In this document: in pieces, positions 31,452 to 44,149 of the stretch
Position numbering within the stretch: the stretch's first letter is position 1
Layout of the letters: each line of letters starts with the position of its first letter
Source: Polytrichum commune
Taxonomy: Eukaryota; Streptophyta; Polytrichopsida; Polytrichales; Polytrichaceae
NCBI GenBank assembly: GCA_950295325.1
Contig: OX485809.1
Span: 868,001-932,000 of the forward strand
DNA: 64,000 nucleotides
Reading direction: 5' to 3'
Position numbers and translations under genes: made by a program
The notes under the pieces: generated by a model
Told to the model about the DNA's origin: nothing
What the model saw: only the letters and a program-made list of their open reading frames with translations
The model's database searches: none

Positions 31452-34380
31452 ATGGCTCGGGGGAAGCTGAATGGATTATATCGTGGCAGCGGGGATTGGC
31501 ATGAGGACATTGTGAGGTTTGTTAATGAGAATGGTGCTAAGTATCCTCCCAAGGTACGCCTCTAGATATTTCTCTTGAATTGGAATTATCTTACAATCAG
31601 TATACTTCCAAGTAATTGTTGTCAGGATTTTCACATCTTTAATGAAAGGAAATTAATGGAATGTGCAGGTGGTAGAGAAGACCAAAGAATTGATTACGAA
31701 ACAAGCAACAGTAATTGCAAAGCGTGCAGATGAGCATGAAGATTTTATTACAAAGGTAAATTCTTGTGTGTGTTCATCATTTAAAAAACCAAAGAAATCA
31801 AGTACTCTTTCTTAGATACACTGGTCCTTTCTGTAGACTTACATCGATCGGTGGTATTGTCCGTTTTTGATGATTTTATGCAGGTGACGTATTGTGTGGG
31901 TGTCGTCTCATTTGGAACATTCTGCTATTTATTGGGCTCAAGTAAGTGTTAGTCAGGCAGTGTGTAAAGTCCATAGTAATGGCATATCATGATCTTTTTT
32001 TATGAGTAGAGACATGCGAGGCACTTAGAGGTTTTGAGAAAGTTGAGATATTCTTTCTGAATGAGAGTGCATCAACAGTTTGAATGACTACAGAAAGTTC
32101 TTACTTAAGCTGTTTTAGTTCTATTTTGTTTGAGTAGAGACATTCGAGGCACTTTGAATTTTCAAGAATTCTGAAAGGTTTCTTTCTGAACGACAGGACC
32201 TGCTGACATTCCAAAATTGTACTGCCTCTTCTTTCTTACGGTGGCACCTTTGAGATGGATTTATTATCGTATTAAGAAATGGCACTATTACTTCCTGGTC
32301 AGTTTACCATGTCTCTTCTCAATTTTGGAAGACATCACTTACTTTTGAATCACAATATCTTGCAATGTCTACTGGTTGGAAATATGGCAGTTGACTTAGA
32401 GAAATATCCAATAGGATGGAGATTACACTCTTTATTCTTCCGCGATCTTGTTTGTAGATGTAGTGGGCTTTGCTTGACAAAGCCACAAGATAATGAATAA
32501 TTTCAGATTTTCTATTTATGTGGTACCAGATCTAAATATCCTCCAGATTTGGATTTAGAGTCTATAAATCAGTAGGAACATATAATTAAGTGCTTTATTT
32601 CACTCTGCTCCACGCTCTTTACTCCCTTCTGGTTCAGGATCTCTGACTGATTTGGTTGCAATTTGTGTGATGGGCAGGATTTCTGCTACTATGCCAATGT
32701 TATTTTTGTGCTGATGCTTCTCTATTTCCCCTCCAACGACAAACTGTTTCTTATATGCTTCTCCTTTTCTGAGGTTAGTTTTCTGTCATGCAAAGACTTA
32801 CATACACATAGACTTCGTTCAATTCGTGTCTTATTCTTGTGTTTTATAACTTCAGTTCTGTCATTAGCTAAATTTTTTTTGATTCTCTATTATCGTTTTA
32901 GTCGTGAAAGTACTATGATGTATTGATGAAATGGCAAGTCATGCTTACATCAAATGGTATGGTGTTCTGTGCAGGGACCACTGGCATGGGCACTAATTGT
33001 TTGGCGTTGCAGTCTCGTCTTTAGTTCCTTCGACAAGATCGTTAGCGTCCTCATCCATCTACTTCCAGGTAAGCGCATCCTATTCGTGTCAAGAGTTGCA
33101 ATGGAATCTGCATATGGAGAAATATATCTATTTGTGAGCTGTTGGAGATTGTCCATTTTCCTCCATGTAATTTCCTTCTGTGTGGTTTTAAACCACAACT
33201 CAAGTGAAGACTGAACGTAAGTTACTTGTTTCTCTGTTCATGAATTGCAGGTACGGTCTTCTTCATTATAAGGTGGTGGGATCCTATCACATTTTCCCAT
33301 CATGCAGCTGATGACACTGGACCATGGCCTGCTTGGCCCCTTCTAGAGAACGATCGACAACTGTGGACATGGCTATTTGTGGTGCCGCTCATCGCTTACA
33401 GTGTGTGGCAGTTCTTCTACCTCCTGGTTGTCAATGTGCTGCGGCGGCAGCGATTGCTCAGGGATCCGGAGGTCATGACTTCATTCAGGTTGGTGCTATT
33501 TACTGTCTTCCATGTTTCGGGATGCAACTTGGGAACAATGGGTTTTGCTTGTCTTTACTGGTCAACTGAAAGAAGGTTATGTCGAAGGGTCTAAGGATGC
33601 TTAGTGTACCTACTGGTTCAAATTCTTCAAATCTGGTTTTAGTCTGCTCTGATCATTCTGTTACCTTATATTTGCAAGATGTGATGAGCGTCCTTAACAT
33701 TCAGACCCATTTATGAATTGCGCAGGGAATTATCGCGCAAAGCATCGCGAGCAAACAACATATGGTGGCGTCTGAGTGGATTGTTGGGTGCTGATAATAG
33801 GGTTGCTATGTATGCAATCCTGCAAGCAATATTTACCGTTCTCACAATGGCCCTCACAGTTCCTCTTTTTAAGCATTATAGGCTTCATATTCTATTTGAA
33901 TGCTTCAAAGTTGCGGCATCCGTTTGGAATGGGGGAATATTTTTCTTCGACGTGATGCCTAAGAAAATGGATGCAAAGAAAAAGAGGAAACTCACCCAAG
34001 GTAAGGAAGCTGCAGTGGACCCAGTTTCGCTGAACACGACGGGTCTGCCTATTGAAGGGGCATCCATTCCAGATCCTCCCCTCTCGCCTGGCAATTCCTC
34101 CCCCAAATTGAGTAGGGAGAGTTCCAAATCTGGGGATGAATTCTATTGCTCTCTTTGCAAGAGGCCAAGCTCTAACAATCTCAATGATGTTGATGCCTTT
34201 GAAAAATTTGATGGCCAACTTCACGTTGGAAATGGAAGGAAGCTTGATTCGGACCTGAGCGTCAGAGAGGGTGTGGATTCAGATCATTTGGGACAGAGTG
34301 GTTCAATTTCTATCACGGAATTCAATGCTCCTCAAGAACCTGCTGCGCCTTTATTAAGTGCCGCAGTCTGTGCGAGGTGA
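31452..34380 (+). CDS. GPCAT1: Glycerophosphocholine acyltransferase (GPCAT/Gpc1 family, DUF2838)
   Basis: Eight exons, 31452-31553, 31669-31755, 31884-31941, 32197-32297, 32678-32773, 32975-33068, 33251-33488 and 33726-34380, join with matching phases to 476 residues. The enzyme transfers an acyl group from acyl-CoA to glycerophosphocholine to make lysophosphatidylcholine in phospholipid remodelling, probably in ER membranes. Diagnostic blocks are [58 protein letters not shown] and [19 protein letters not shown]. About eight membrane segments are visible (near 64-82, 90-106, 118-134, 140-159, 170-188, 218-241, 287-306, 311-332). A hydrophilic N-terminus of about 60 residues precedes them. 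The C-terminal tail, from residue 336 to 476, is long, basic at first, then Ser/Pro-rich with a lone C400-x2-C403 pair; this appears longer than in the plant homologues I know. All introns are GT-AG. Confidence 0.95.
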
Positions 34381-35738
34381 TACTGTGTACATCATTCGCT
34401 TTCAACATTTGGTGCATGTAATTTATGGTTTGGAGCTGAGCAGCGTTCTCTATTTGATTACGTGTTGGTGATAACCTCAACCTCAGGAAACTCAAAATGC
34501 TGTAATTGTACATATAGCAACAGTTAGGTTTGGTGCACTGAGGTTACATCGACTAATATTCCTTACACCAGTTAGCTTCTGGGCTAGAGTTGCATTTCCG
34601 CAACTTCCATTTGTGATACATTCTGTACTTTAAAGGTCCTTTTCAGGCTAGGATCATGGAGGCATGTCAATACACTGGTTGCATTTTGCAATCAGGAGTA
34701 TTATCAAGGTCATTCGATTCCTCCCGAGTTGTATATTATCAAGAAACATCAATACATTTTGTTCAGTTTTGTACAATCTAGGGTTTTGTCTGAGTTTTCT
34801 AAAGATAGTATTCGCACCTGATGGTGTTCTGTAAGTCCCAGCTTCCATAGATTTGTTCCTTTTAGTCAGAAGCTTTCTTTTGGCTTCTTAGCAACCTCTA
34901 ACTTTCCAGCAGTTGTATCAATGTTGATTCTTGAACCGATTTTTTAATAAATTATCTTGGTCGTTTACTTGGTGCATCTGCAAAAACAGAGGAACTATCA
35001 GAACTGATTACTTCTAATGAGGTTGCCCATTTTTGTGCAGAGCAGAGTTATCCTGTGCGTTTGCATGGCAGGTGATGTGGAAACCTGCCCATTTCACTAC
35101 ATACTTCTTAACTACCTACTACACATAATTCACGATGCAATAAATAATAATGCCAAAAATTATCTTTGTTCATGGAATTACTTCATGGTGACAAGAAAGT
35201 AAGAGAACATGTCTCTTTGGTTTCCATATCTCACAGGACATAACTCCCAACACTGACCAAGTGTCCTGTTCTTTTGGAAACAGCTGAAAATCTTTCCATA
35301 AGAGTGCAGCACATGTGCAATTAGGGTCAAGATGAGGACAGAGGAATTTAAGTTTTGCAGTGAAAAGGTACAACCTTTTGGGAACTAATGCCCTTTAGTT
35401 TATCGACGATTCTTTCTGAAATGCTGCTTATCCTGACTTCAGCAAATTTTATCTTATGAGGAGAATTGAATGCAATAATTCACATGTACAAGCCTCAGCG
35501 AGTTGGATACTTGCAATGAATTTATAACTTTCCTGTTTCAGGAGCATGCTGCAAAAAGGTGATGAATCAATCGAGCTGGAAGTTCACAATTACTTCCCAT
35601 GTAAGGCAGTTCGTGTGTTTGAAATCATGTGATCCGCAACTCATGATGGAGCACGTTTGAGGTCAACGTGAAAGTCCTTGACACAAAGAGGTGGAGTTTT
35701 TAAATCATACCGAATTCTTAATCCACATTTTTCCAAGC
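34381..35738. other. GPCAT 3' flank and intergenic
   Basis: The 3' flank has no close AATAAA. A possible short exon is suggested at about 35543-35558, after CTGTTTCAG and before AGGTGATG, which could be a 5' UTR exon of the next gene. No other feature is seen. Confidence 0.35.
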
Positions 35739-37046
35739 ATGGATAGACATTGTAGTACTCAGCATATGGAGTGCTTTAAGCCCTTGCCAGATCTTAATGA
35801 AATGCTCAAGATCCAAGAATGTATGACTCCCACCAACACAAAGGTGGAGACGTTGACACAATGCGTGAGCAAACTAAAAAAGCAGTTAGAGGCTCAAACA
35901 AAGATGCTCAACCTGACGATCAACGTCTATTTGAAAGAGAAGATTCATTGCACGGATGTACTCACGAGAGACGAAGTGAAAGTCCAACGAAGGTTGCAAC
36001 GGGTTCTTCGAGAAAGATCGAAAGAAATAATGTAAGTGGTTGATCGTGTTTGTCATTCTTAACAAGGACAATGTTGGTTCATTTCCTTTTGTAAATATAG
36101 CGTCGACATCTTCCGGCAGGTATTGTGAGTGTGCGGATTTAAGAAATTCCTTGCGGAATGTAAGAATGTAAGTACGAATGGTCCTGCAATTCCAATCTGA
36201 TGCAGATTGTGTCTACTTTATTGGCGTTGCAGGAACATGAGCAAAAACATGAACAATGGTGGAAAGGATGCAGACGATTGCTCGGTAACACCACTCCAAG
36301 TATGCGATGCATGCGATATATGCAGTTTATGCAACATGCAATTTGAAGCAGATAACTTAATATGCTTAGACCCACCATCGAGCTCACCATGCTCGTCGCC
36401 GCCTCCTCCGCCTTGCCGGAAGGAGAGATCGAGACGAGGCTCGAGATCGAGAGGGTGCACACCCCGATCGAAGTCACCAATCAAGATGCGGCCACCGTGG
36501 GTGGGTGTCGTGGAGCTTCCGCAAATGGAATTGGATCCTGCGTGTTTGCCACCCGAAACACCTCGGAGCCAACTCGAACCCCCCCACTCGGAATTCTCGT
36601 GCTTGAAAATGGGCCGTAGTTCGCGGCAGCCCTCTCCCGTGTCATCACAGAGGAATTCGTCCGGGCGCGGGAATTCACGGTGCTCAAGACCCCAATCGTC
36701 TCCTCCTCGTACCCCTCGTACCCCACCTTGCAAGGATAGGCGATCCCCGCCCCCAACACCTTGCCGAGCATGCACACCCACCCACGATAGGTCCATACCG
36801 CCGCCTCAATTCGCCCGGCCCGAGAAGTTGGATTGTTGTTGCGAGCCTCCTCCGCCATCCGTATGTTCTTTCAGAAACCCAAGACCCACAAAGAATCGTA
36901 GTTGCCAAAAACCTTCGGTGCCTCCATCACCAATGTGCTCTCCTCCACCTTCTCCCAGATGTCAACAAAAGGCGGCGCCACCCTCGTCTCCAAACACAAC
37001 TAACTTAGCCCCGCCTTCTACTTGTTGTCGTCGCATGGAAACTTAA
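35739..37046 (+). CDS. Unrecognised coiled-coil plus Cys/Pro/Ser-rich protein, two exons
   Basis: Exon 1 (35739-36031) and exon 2 (36233-37046) are joined by a GTAAGT donor and a TTGCAG acceptor that split one Met codon (AT|G), giving 368 residues. The region around residues 30-95 looks like a coiled coil (VETLTQCVSKLKKQLEAQTK, then a basic VQRRLQRVLRERSKEIM). Exon 2 opens hydrophilic, then has a CxxC cluster CDACDICSLC near residue 123, and becomes a low-complexity tail rich in Pro, Ser, Arg and regularly spaced Cys (CxxxPPSP, PPPTPC). I know no family with this plan. The reading frame in exon 2 is open for 270 codons in GC-rich DNA. The large minus-strand frame over the same bases is its shadow. 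Upstream exons are possible. Confidence 0.55.
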
Positions 37047-38854
37047 AAGTGCCAGAATCGCTTTCAATGCCTTGAAAACCATAATCCTCGTCATCTAAAG
37101 TCTCTCCTCCCAAGTGTCCGAGAAAATGTCCGGAATGTATCTGTTGATTAGCTTTCACATGTTTTGAGCCTAGGGTTTGACGATAGGTAGCTGCCTTAGT
37201 TTGTAACAATGAGTCAACTTGCCTCCAACCTTGGGTTCAAGTTGACAAGATTTAACCTTGTTCAACACAAGTTGAACTTTGATTGGGTGGTTCATGTTAG
37301 ATCGAATAAGTTTGACTAAAGTTTTGAAGTATACACAAAAATCTATAATCGGTTTCTTGGTGTAACTTTTTTGATTATAGATTCAAGAAACTCATGACCT
37401 TTTCCATTGCACAAATTACCACGTGCCTTGGTAAGTTGTAGTTATGAAGTTATTTTGCTACTAATTAAAGAAAGGCATTTATGTGGTTCACTCTATGTAT
37501 CTACATATATAGAAACTCAATTTGAATGTCATTGGAAAGGTTAACATTTATGAATATATATATTATCTGAACTACTCTAGAGAGTCTCTTATTTGGTAAA
37601 AGGCAAATAATGAACTTCAAATGTGGCACCTTCTTGTTGTTTGAAATTCATTTACATTTACATTTACATCAATTCCTCTACTTGTCTTTTTGGCTGATAC
37701 CTACTTCTAAAATAAATTTAAAATGTGTCTAAATAAATATAGGGTGTTTCCCCAAGTCATGGGGTTCTCATGTTGTAGAGTATTTTGGCAACATATTTAA
37801 GATTCTATCCATGCATGTAGATTATTGTACAACTTCACAATGTGCAATCACATCAACAAATTTGTGGATTTGCAAAGAGAACCAACTTCAAGTCAATTAT
37901 GCATTTTATTTTTTTGGAACTCTACATTGTTTCTGGTATTTAGTGTCGCTTGCTATTCAGAATCCTATTGTGCTATAAGTTATAGACTTCAAATTCTTGA
38001 GCAATAAAGTCTTCTATATCCTCAGTGTTCAAAACAGCTTGTTTGTAATTTGTTCTTAAAAGTAGATGCATAATGATTTAAGGCATATTCCATTCCATTG
38101 GAATGTCATTTCAGTCGAACAATTAGGAGTTCAAAATAGAAATGGAAATTAAATGCTTGCATTCATCATCATAAATTGGGGATAATGCTAACTCGGCCAT
38201 CAAATGAAGTGCGCACCACAATCAATCACATGTCAAAATATTCTCATCACAAACCTCACAAACCTACAAATTCATATCACAAGCATCCATCACAGTCCTC
38301 TATATTCACATTGATTCAACCACATCAACATACAACGTAAGCTTATGACTCTAATATGTGGTTTCTACATTCTATGCTTGCAAGACCTATAAGGTTGAAT
38401 TATGAATTGAATCAAGTTGGATGAAACATGAGCTAAATATTAAATTAGCGCTGAAAAGATAATCAACACTGACGACTCAACTTTAGATGTTGGTCTCTTG
38501 CATTTTGAGATGTAGAATATTTTCAGCAACAAAGAGACAAATCTCAAATTTGTCCCATTGAAGTTCCATCATGAAATCAATGTTGAATCATTGTAGTTGT
38601 AATCGATTGACCTTAATTTAATCTTCTTTTCAAAACAAATCATAAGATAGATGTTGAATTGTAAACTCTTGGACACAACATAAACCCAAAGGGATCGCGA
38701 AGCAGAAAAATTTCGGATAATCTGGGATCACTTCAAATATAAGGCTACAAACTTCAATGTTGGTTGTTTGGTACTCAACTAAAGCCACATTAAAATTGTG
38801 CGAATGCCTGTCCCCAAAGGCCACATGCACCAATTAGTGCCTTCAAAATCAGGA
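37047..38854. other. AT-rich intergenic, no recognised gene
   Basis: Contains TTTACATTTACATTTACATC near 37650 and otherwise AT-rich DNA. The end nearest 38854 is the probable 3' UTR of PBG1 on the minus strand. No coding signature. Confidence 0.45.
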
Positions 38855-41800
38855 TCACCATGTACCAGCCGCCAGAGCTGCAGGATTGTTGAAAGCTGAA
38901 TAGTTCCATTTTGTTTTCAACGCATAAGGCTTCGAGATATTCACCCTGTTCTCTGTTATATTTGCAATCTACAACCATCAAACCATGCAGTCAGTGCAAG
39001 GAGAGGAAAGCTAACCACAAATTTTGTGATAAACCAAAACAGATGTGATTCAGTTACTCAAGTTAACCAAACACCTCAATTCGAGTGGTATGTGGTTAGG
39101 TGTGGCTTTAAGAATGGAAACCAAAAGGCATGTGTTTGAAAAGAATTTTAGTACGTGCTGCAAAATTTATTGATTAATCCAGGTTCATTGGGTTAAGATA
39201 AGTGGAGGAGTCTTTATAATTATATTAAAAGAAAATAAATCTTCACTTTGGTAATAAATAAGATATTCATATGCACTGCAAAAATTATGAGGAAATAGAC
39301 TCCGGCCATGATTTGGGTTTGTTAATTATCTCATACTAACAACAAGTTTAATGTCATAGGAGGAGTGGGTATAGAGTTAAAATTGTGCAATTTGCCTCAC
39401 TTACTATCACTGTATATTGTTGTCCATTGTTGCACAGGAACACACATATTTGTCCAAGCAGAAAGTTTTAAAAAAGAAAAGAAAAATCAACAGTTGTGTT
39501 ATCACCAACGTGAATTTGAGCCCGTTGACCCTTGTACACTGCCCACTTTGCGGTAGGTGGTTTTTGTCCAAGTAACTTGTGAGTTAGAATGCAATACCTG
39601 GATCTTGTTGATGGCCGAACGGTCACGGTAATATAAGACCAACATTGCCTTCTCCAGCAATTTAATGCCTTCTTGCAAAGTCATGTTTTCTTTCCACTCG
39701 TCTCTGAAGATGGGTTGCGCCAAATGGATTCCAAAACCGGTCGCAACATGGGCATCCACATAGTTCACCCCAATCATGCTTACCTGATGGAAACCCAACA
39801 ATTTTATCCATCACGAGACCTCATGAGAAATTGAATTTTAAAATTTTTGGAGGGAGGCCATAATCTGCGTAGATGAAGACACGAGCATTGTAACTGAACA
39901 CCCCATAAAATCACTTTTGTAAATAAAAAGAATCTCTTCAATTATATTCATGACGGCCATAACTTGACATGTTTGTTTCTATTGCGAGCAGTCATGTCGC
40001 AGGATAGTGACCAAGGTGGGTCACTGGATTGGTTTAAAATGGGTGGCTGAAGGACATAAAGTTCTATTGTAAAATCCTAATCTCTTAAATTCCAAACATA
40101 TTGGAAATTGTTCAGTTCACAATGAAGGAATCTACGTCCACACCGAGGCTTGTCCATGAATACACTACCAGCATATGAGTCCTTGGTAATCCTCTTGCAT
40201 TAGTGAAAGAAGCATACAAACCTTCACTATAATAGGTTTGCAGATTTTTCAGTGACGGAGGACAGGTTTTTAGTGACGCTAGACAGTTGCCCAAGGCTCA
40301 TATATTTGTAGTGATAGGTAGAGGATGAGGAAAGAGGCCAATAAAAATCCCTTATGTCTACAAGGAAAATAATTCAGAGTGACTAAGCACCAGAATTGCA
40401 CTACTGAAAACAAAACTCGACAGTGACCAATTTTGGAAGTGAAGTCAAAGAGAGAAACTACACTGACATGTGCAGTGAGGTTCATTCCACACGATTTTGA
40501 AGATTTATTACCACAGTGCCAAAAAACAGGAAAAAAATTATATCATGGTTGTTATACGGATGAATAAACAATGTTATAAATTTTGGTGAGTTGAGTTGGA
40601 CACAAGGTCATCTGCATGGGTAAAGAGTCAACCTATTAGTGAGGTCAACCTAATTGCACATATCCTGTAGAGAGCTCACAGATAAAGACACATCAATGAT
40701 TGTTGTGTAAAGAAGAGCTCATCTTACATCACATTGCTAAGTTGGATCTACCACTTACGCTCCACAAGGGAGTAATTGACAAGGGCGCCAGAATATTTTG
40801 GCAAGGTGCCCCAGGCTGTCGGTCTTAACCTTAAGTGGGAACAGCTCGGTAACCATCCCGGATTTAAAGGGCTGGCCAGGCTCAGACTTAGCAATGTTAT
40901 GTATGCTAAAAAAATATCGCAACACGTTCTATGCAATAAGAGAGGTCGATGACAAGTTCAACCTGCCAGACTATTATTGTCTTCAATTGTAAAGCAAACA
41001 AACATTGTACAAAGTTCTGTGCAACAGAAATAAGGGCTCTTACAGTTCCCAGATAGGCTCTGCCATTCTTGCAGCCGCCGAGAATAAGGCTGTTCCATAA
41101 AGGATCAAACTTGTTGCGACGATTGTACATGACCCTTGTTAGAAAGTTATGTATGTCCACTGGGCCCACATTGTTGCCATCGTCCCACATTGCATCTGTT
41201 ACTCTGCACAATCCCAAATGTAAATACGGATTTTACTGACCTCATAATTTGTACATTGAATTTAACCACCCGACATACTCTGATTCTATCATTATTATTA
41301 ATAAGATACCCATGCATGTGTATCAATAGTTTATGATGTACATATGTCCTCATTTCCACTAAAGTGTTTATTGCCCTGTTAAGCTTCCTGTTCTCAAACA
41401 ATGCAGAGCACCTGCAGAGCACCTGCAGAGCTAAACCTTCACAAGATTTATATATGTCCGCTTGTTTGAAACTTCGGCAACTTCAAGATGTAAAAAGAGA
41501 AAGGACTTCAATGAGATCATGTTATTAATATGAGAGTAAGGCATGTGGACCTATTGTGCACACTTCCAACTCCATTGACAATTTTGGCTGTTGGATCGGG
41601 TCGGATACTGTCCCGGCCCATTAGCAATTGCAAATTTACAATGATTTTTATTTCAAGATTCAGCATCTTAATTGGAGTTCAGATGCAAAGTCAAAAGAGG
41701 TCCAAGTGAAGATTCTCTTTCTCTAAAAGAAATCAGATAGGCTCTCCCAACTGTGTTGACAATTGAACCTAAAACGGTGTCTCTATTTTGAGCACAGTCC

Positions 41801-43952
41801 AATCTCATTATACCATGCTGTGGACTCTGCTCTTTACTCTAGGCCTTGCCATATACGACTCAAATATAAGTATCCAATTACAGCGAATTACCACATAATT
41901 AGGCCCACATACCCTACGGTTAATGCAGTCCACAGTAATGCTTGTTCAATTGTTGAGAACAAACACAAAAAAATACTGAACACCAAAATAAAAAAAATAA
42001 GAGCGCATACATTAGCCTGTCAAGAAGCTGGAGAATGGCCTGGAAGTCACTGATTTCTCCAGTGGCCCCGAGTAACGTGTTATTGCTCACTGCCTTCAAA
42101 CGCTCCACACTCTTATAACGGGTCGTTGACCCATATGACCCTGCCACCCACAACCATCAATGCATTCAGAAATTAACCCCTAAGCGTCTGAGAACGCACT
42201 AAAACTTGCTACATACCTCCATTTTTGCTAATTGTGTCAAAAGTGACCCCCTAGATAGTAGAAATATGATTTTATGACTTGGTGATGCTTGTGTAAATGG
42301 TGCAAAAGTAAGGGTGATGTGTTTTGGAAATTACCAGCTGTATCTGCAGCAATGAGTACTCCATCTTTGTATTTTATGCCCAACACTGACGTCCCCGTCA
42401 CGTAAGGTTGCCTGTTGATGTGAATCGATAGAATCAATGTCTTGATGGCAACATAGGAGATTGAAACAAATGAATACACAAAGACAACAAAGAGTGGCCG
42501 GAATCAGAGTTTCTGAAGTTTAATTTTGTTCTGCCATGTCCTAGCTGCACATTTTCACTCAGGACATTTTAAACATTGATAGCCAGGGAACTGTACCTTC
42601 AATTCCATTAAGGCCAAGGTCAATCCACTTCCATGGCATCACCAATTACAATCGCCACTACTATGTTGAAGTTAACTACTATACGACCCTTGACCTCTAA
42701 GTAACTTTCCTCAGAAAAAGCATTCCACCCCACTCAGCCTATGTATTCAGGTATATATCAGGGTATGGTTTATTATGCTCCAGAAGGGTTTGGGAGTACT
42801 GCTGGAGGTGATCATATTCTATCTTTATGAGGTTCTTGATCATCTGAGGAATGCTTCCACATGCTTTATAATCCATGCTATAGTTTCATAATGGACTGTT
42901 CAGAATTTGTATGTCAGAATAATTGTTTTGGAACACCCTCTAAAATCCAATGATGAATGAAATGTGGCCCAGAAACAAATACCACAATTGTAACTATTTC
43001 ATGACCTTAACCATTTCAGATAGCATTCGACCCCACTAAGCCTTTATATTAGGGCTCATGTTGTTATGCTCCAGGAGGTTTTGGAAGTAGCTCTTGAGGT
43101 GGTCATGTTTCTTTCTGAGATTCATGATCAACATCTACAGATACTCATGAATTACGAGGTAAATTTCCTAGGATCGCTAGAAGCAATCTTGTCCATTCAA
43201 CCTTCCATTGCAACTCCCAGGTAAGTATATATGTAAATCGATCGATTTGGCTCCCAAATGTCCCAAACCTCCAACTAAAAACCTCCAGTTGACAGCCAAC
43301 TTGATTTGTTGACTAAGCCTATACATTAAGGTTTGCGTTGTTATGCTCCAGGAGAGTTTGGGAGTAGCTGATCTCGAGATAGTCATATTTCTTCTGACAT
43401 TCTTGATCATCATCTACACATACTCATGAACTACAACGTAAGGTGCCAAAAGCTCACTAAATGAAATTTTGTCCAATTTAACCGTCCATTGCAACTCCCA
43501 GCTTTTTTAATGTATAAAATAGAACAATTTAGTTGCCAACTGCCCCGAAACCGCAATCAGAACCCATAACATTACCCCGCCCCATGCTCACTCACTCATT
43601 TTAAATAAAAGAGATGCCAAGTTCCATTGGGTCCTTGCCGTGGCACTAGGACTGAAGCCATTATTTGATTGCGAATCAAAACATGTTTATTCCTGGACCT
43701 TGGCTGATTTATTCTCGTGTCTAGAGTAAGTGGCAGGTGAAGTTTAACAATGTTATGTCCGGTTGACAACCAAATAGACTGATATAAACTCTCTTTTCCG
43801 AGGAGTGACAATGCAAGTTTTCTTTTTAGTGGATGCTGCCAGTCTAAGAATTAGATGCATCCAAGACTGGCACGATAATTTGCATACTGGGTGTGGGTGA
43901 TGGGGCCGCTGCGCTGACTGGGCAGGAGAGTGAAAGGTTGTTGAGTCCCCAT
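38855..43952 (-). CDS. PBG1: 20S proteasome beta-4-type subunit (PBG1/PSMB4 family)
   Basis: Six minus-strand exons, 43952-43888, 42411-42335, 42140-42011, 41203-41044, 39783-39598 and 38968-38855, join in phase to 243 residues. The protein is a structural, non-catalytic beta subunit of the proteasome core. A 21-residue leader ending GPITHT is followed by the conserved mature start QQPYVTGTSVLGIKYKDG. Then come AADTAGSYGS, LLGATGEISDFQ, LTRVMYNRRNKFDPLWNSL, LYYRDRSAINKIQ and the C-terminus NNPAALAAGTW. In this family the mature N-terminus lacks the active-site threonine arrangement of the catalytic subunits. Exon 1 has an in-frame upstream ATG at 44018 that would add 22 residues; I chose 43952 because it gives a usual length. 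Intron 1 (1.5 kb) holds a three-copy repeat. Several donors are GTATGC, a weaker plant donor form. Confidence 0.95.
38969..39597 (-). other. PBG1 intron 5
   Basis: Minus-strand intron before the last exon, bordered by GTATTG and TTGTAG. AT-rich; no element recognised. Confidence 0.6.
39784..41043 (-). other. PBG1 intron 4
   Basis: Minus-strand intron between the exons at 41203-41044 and 39783-39598, bordered by GTAAGA and ATCAG. AT-rich; no element recognised. Confidence 0.6.
41690..41900 (+). repeat. Repeat family R1, partial copy H, in PBG1 intron 3
   Basis: Shows the R1 words GTGAAGATTCTC, GTGTTGACAATTGAACCTAAAA, TTTTGAGCACA-GTCCAATCTCATT and ACTCAAATATAAGT in order, plus orientation, opposite to the gene. 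It lies in the intron between the exons at 42140-42011 and 41203-41044. Confidence 0.6.
42710..43510. repeat. Three degenerate tandem copies in PBG1 intron 1
   Basis: A block reading GACTAAGCCTATA, TTGTTATGCTCCAGGAG, TTTGGGAGTAGCT, GGTCATATTTCTT, TTCTTGATCATCATCTAC, ACTCATGAA and CCATTGCAACTCCCAG recurs from about 42735, 43030 and 43314, a step near 290 bp. The first copy lacks the last part. Entirely intronic. Confidence 0.75.
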
Positions 43953-44149
43953 GAGAGACCTCCCAACATATAAATACTCCTTTCCCTCCTCTTTCTCATG
44001 GGGAAACTCCATGATCATTGCTCCGCTTCAAAATCTCCTGGATCCAACCACATCCATGTGTCACTCAAATGTGAGGTCACTTGCAAACCAGCACACACAA
44101 AGACAGTCTTGCAAAGGAAACAGCGGAAACAGGAAATAGGTCAAGAACA

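Noticed and set aside
36218-36796. 192-codon minus-strand frame
   Set aside because: It is the shadow of the plus-strand Cys/Pro-rich exon, Gly/Arg-rich by complement, and has no splice or family support.
43966-43978. TATTTATAT as the PBG1 TATA box
   Set aside because: It lies only 14-26 bp upstream of the chosen ATG and within a frame open from the upstream ATG at 44018, so a start site 30 bp downstream would miss the start codon.
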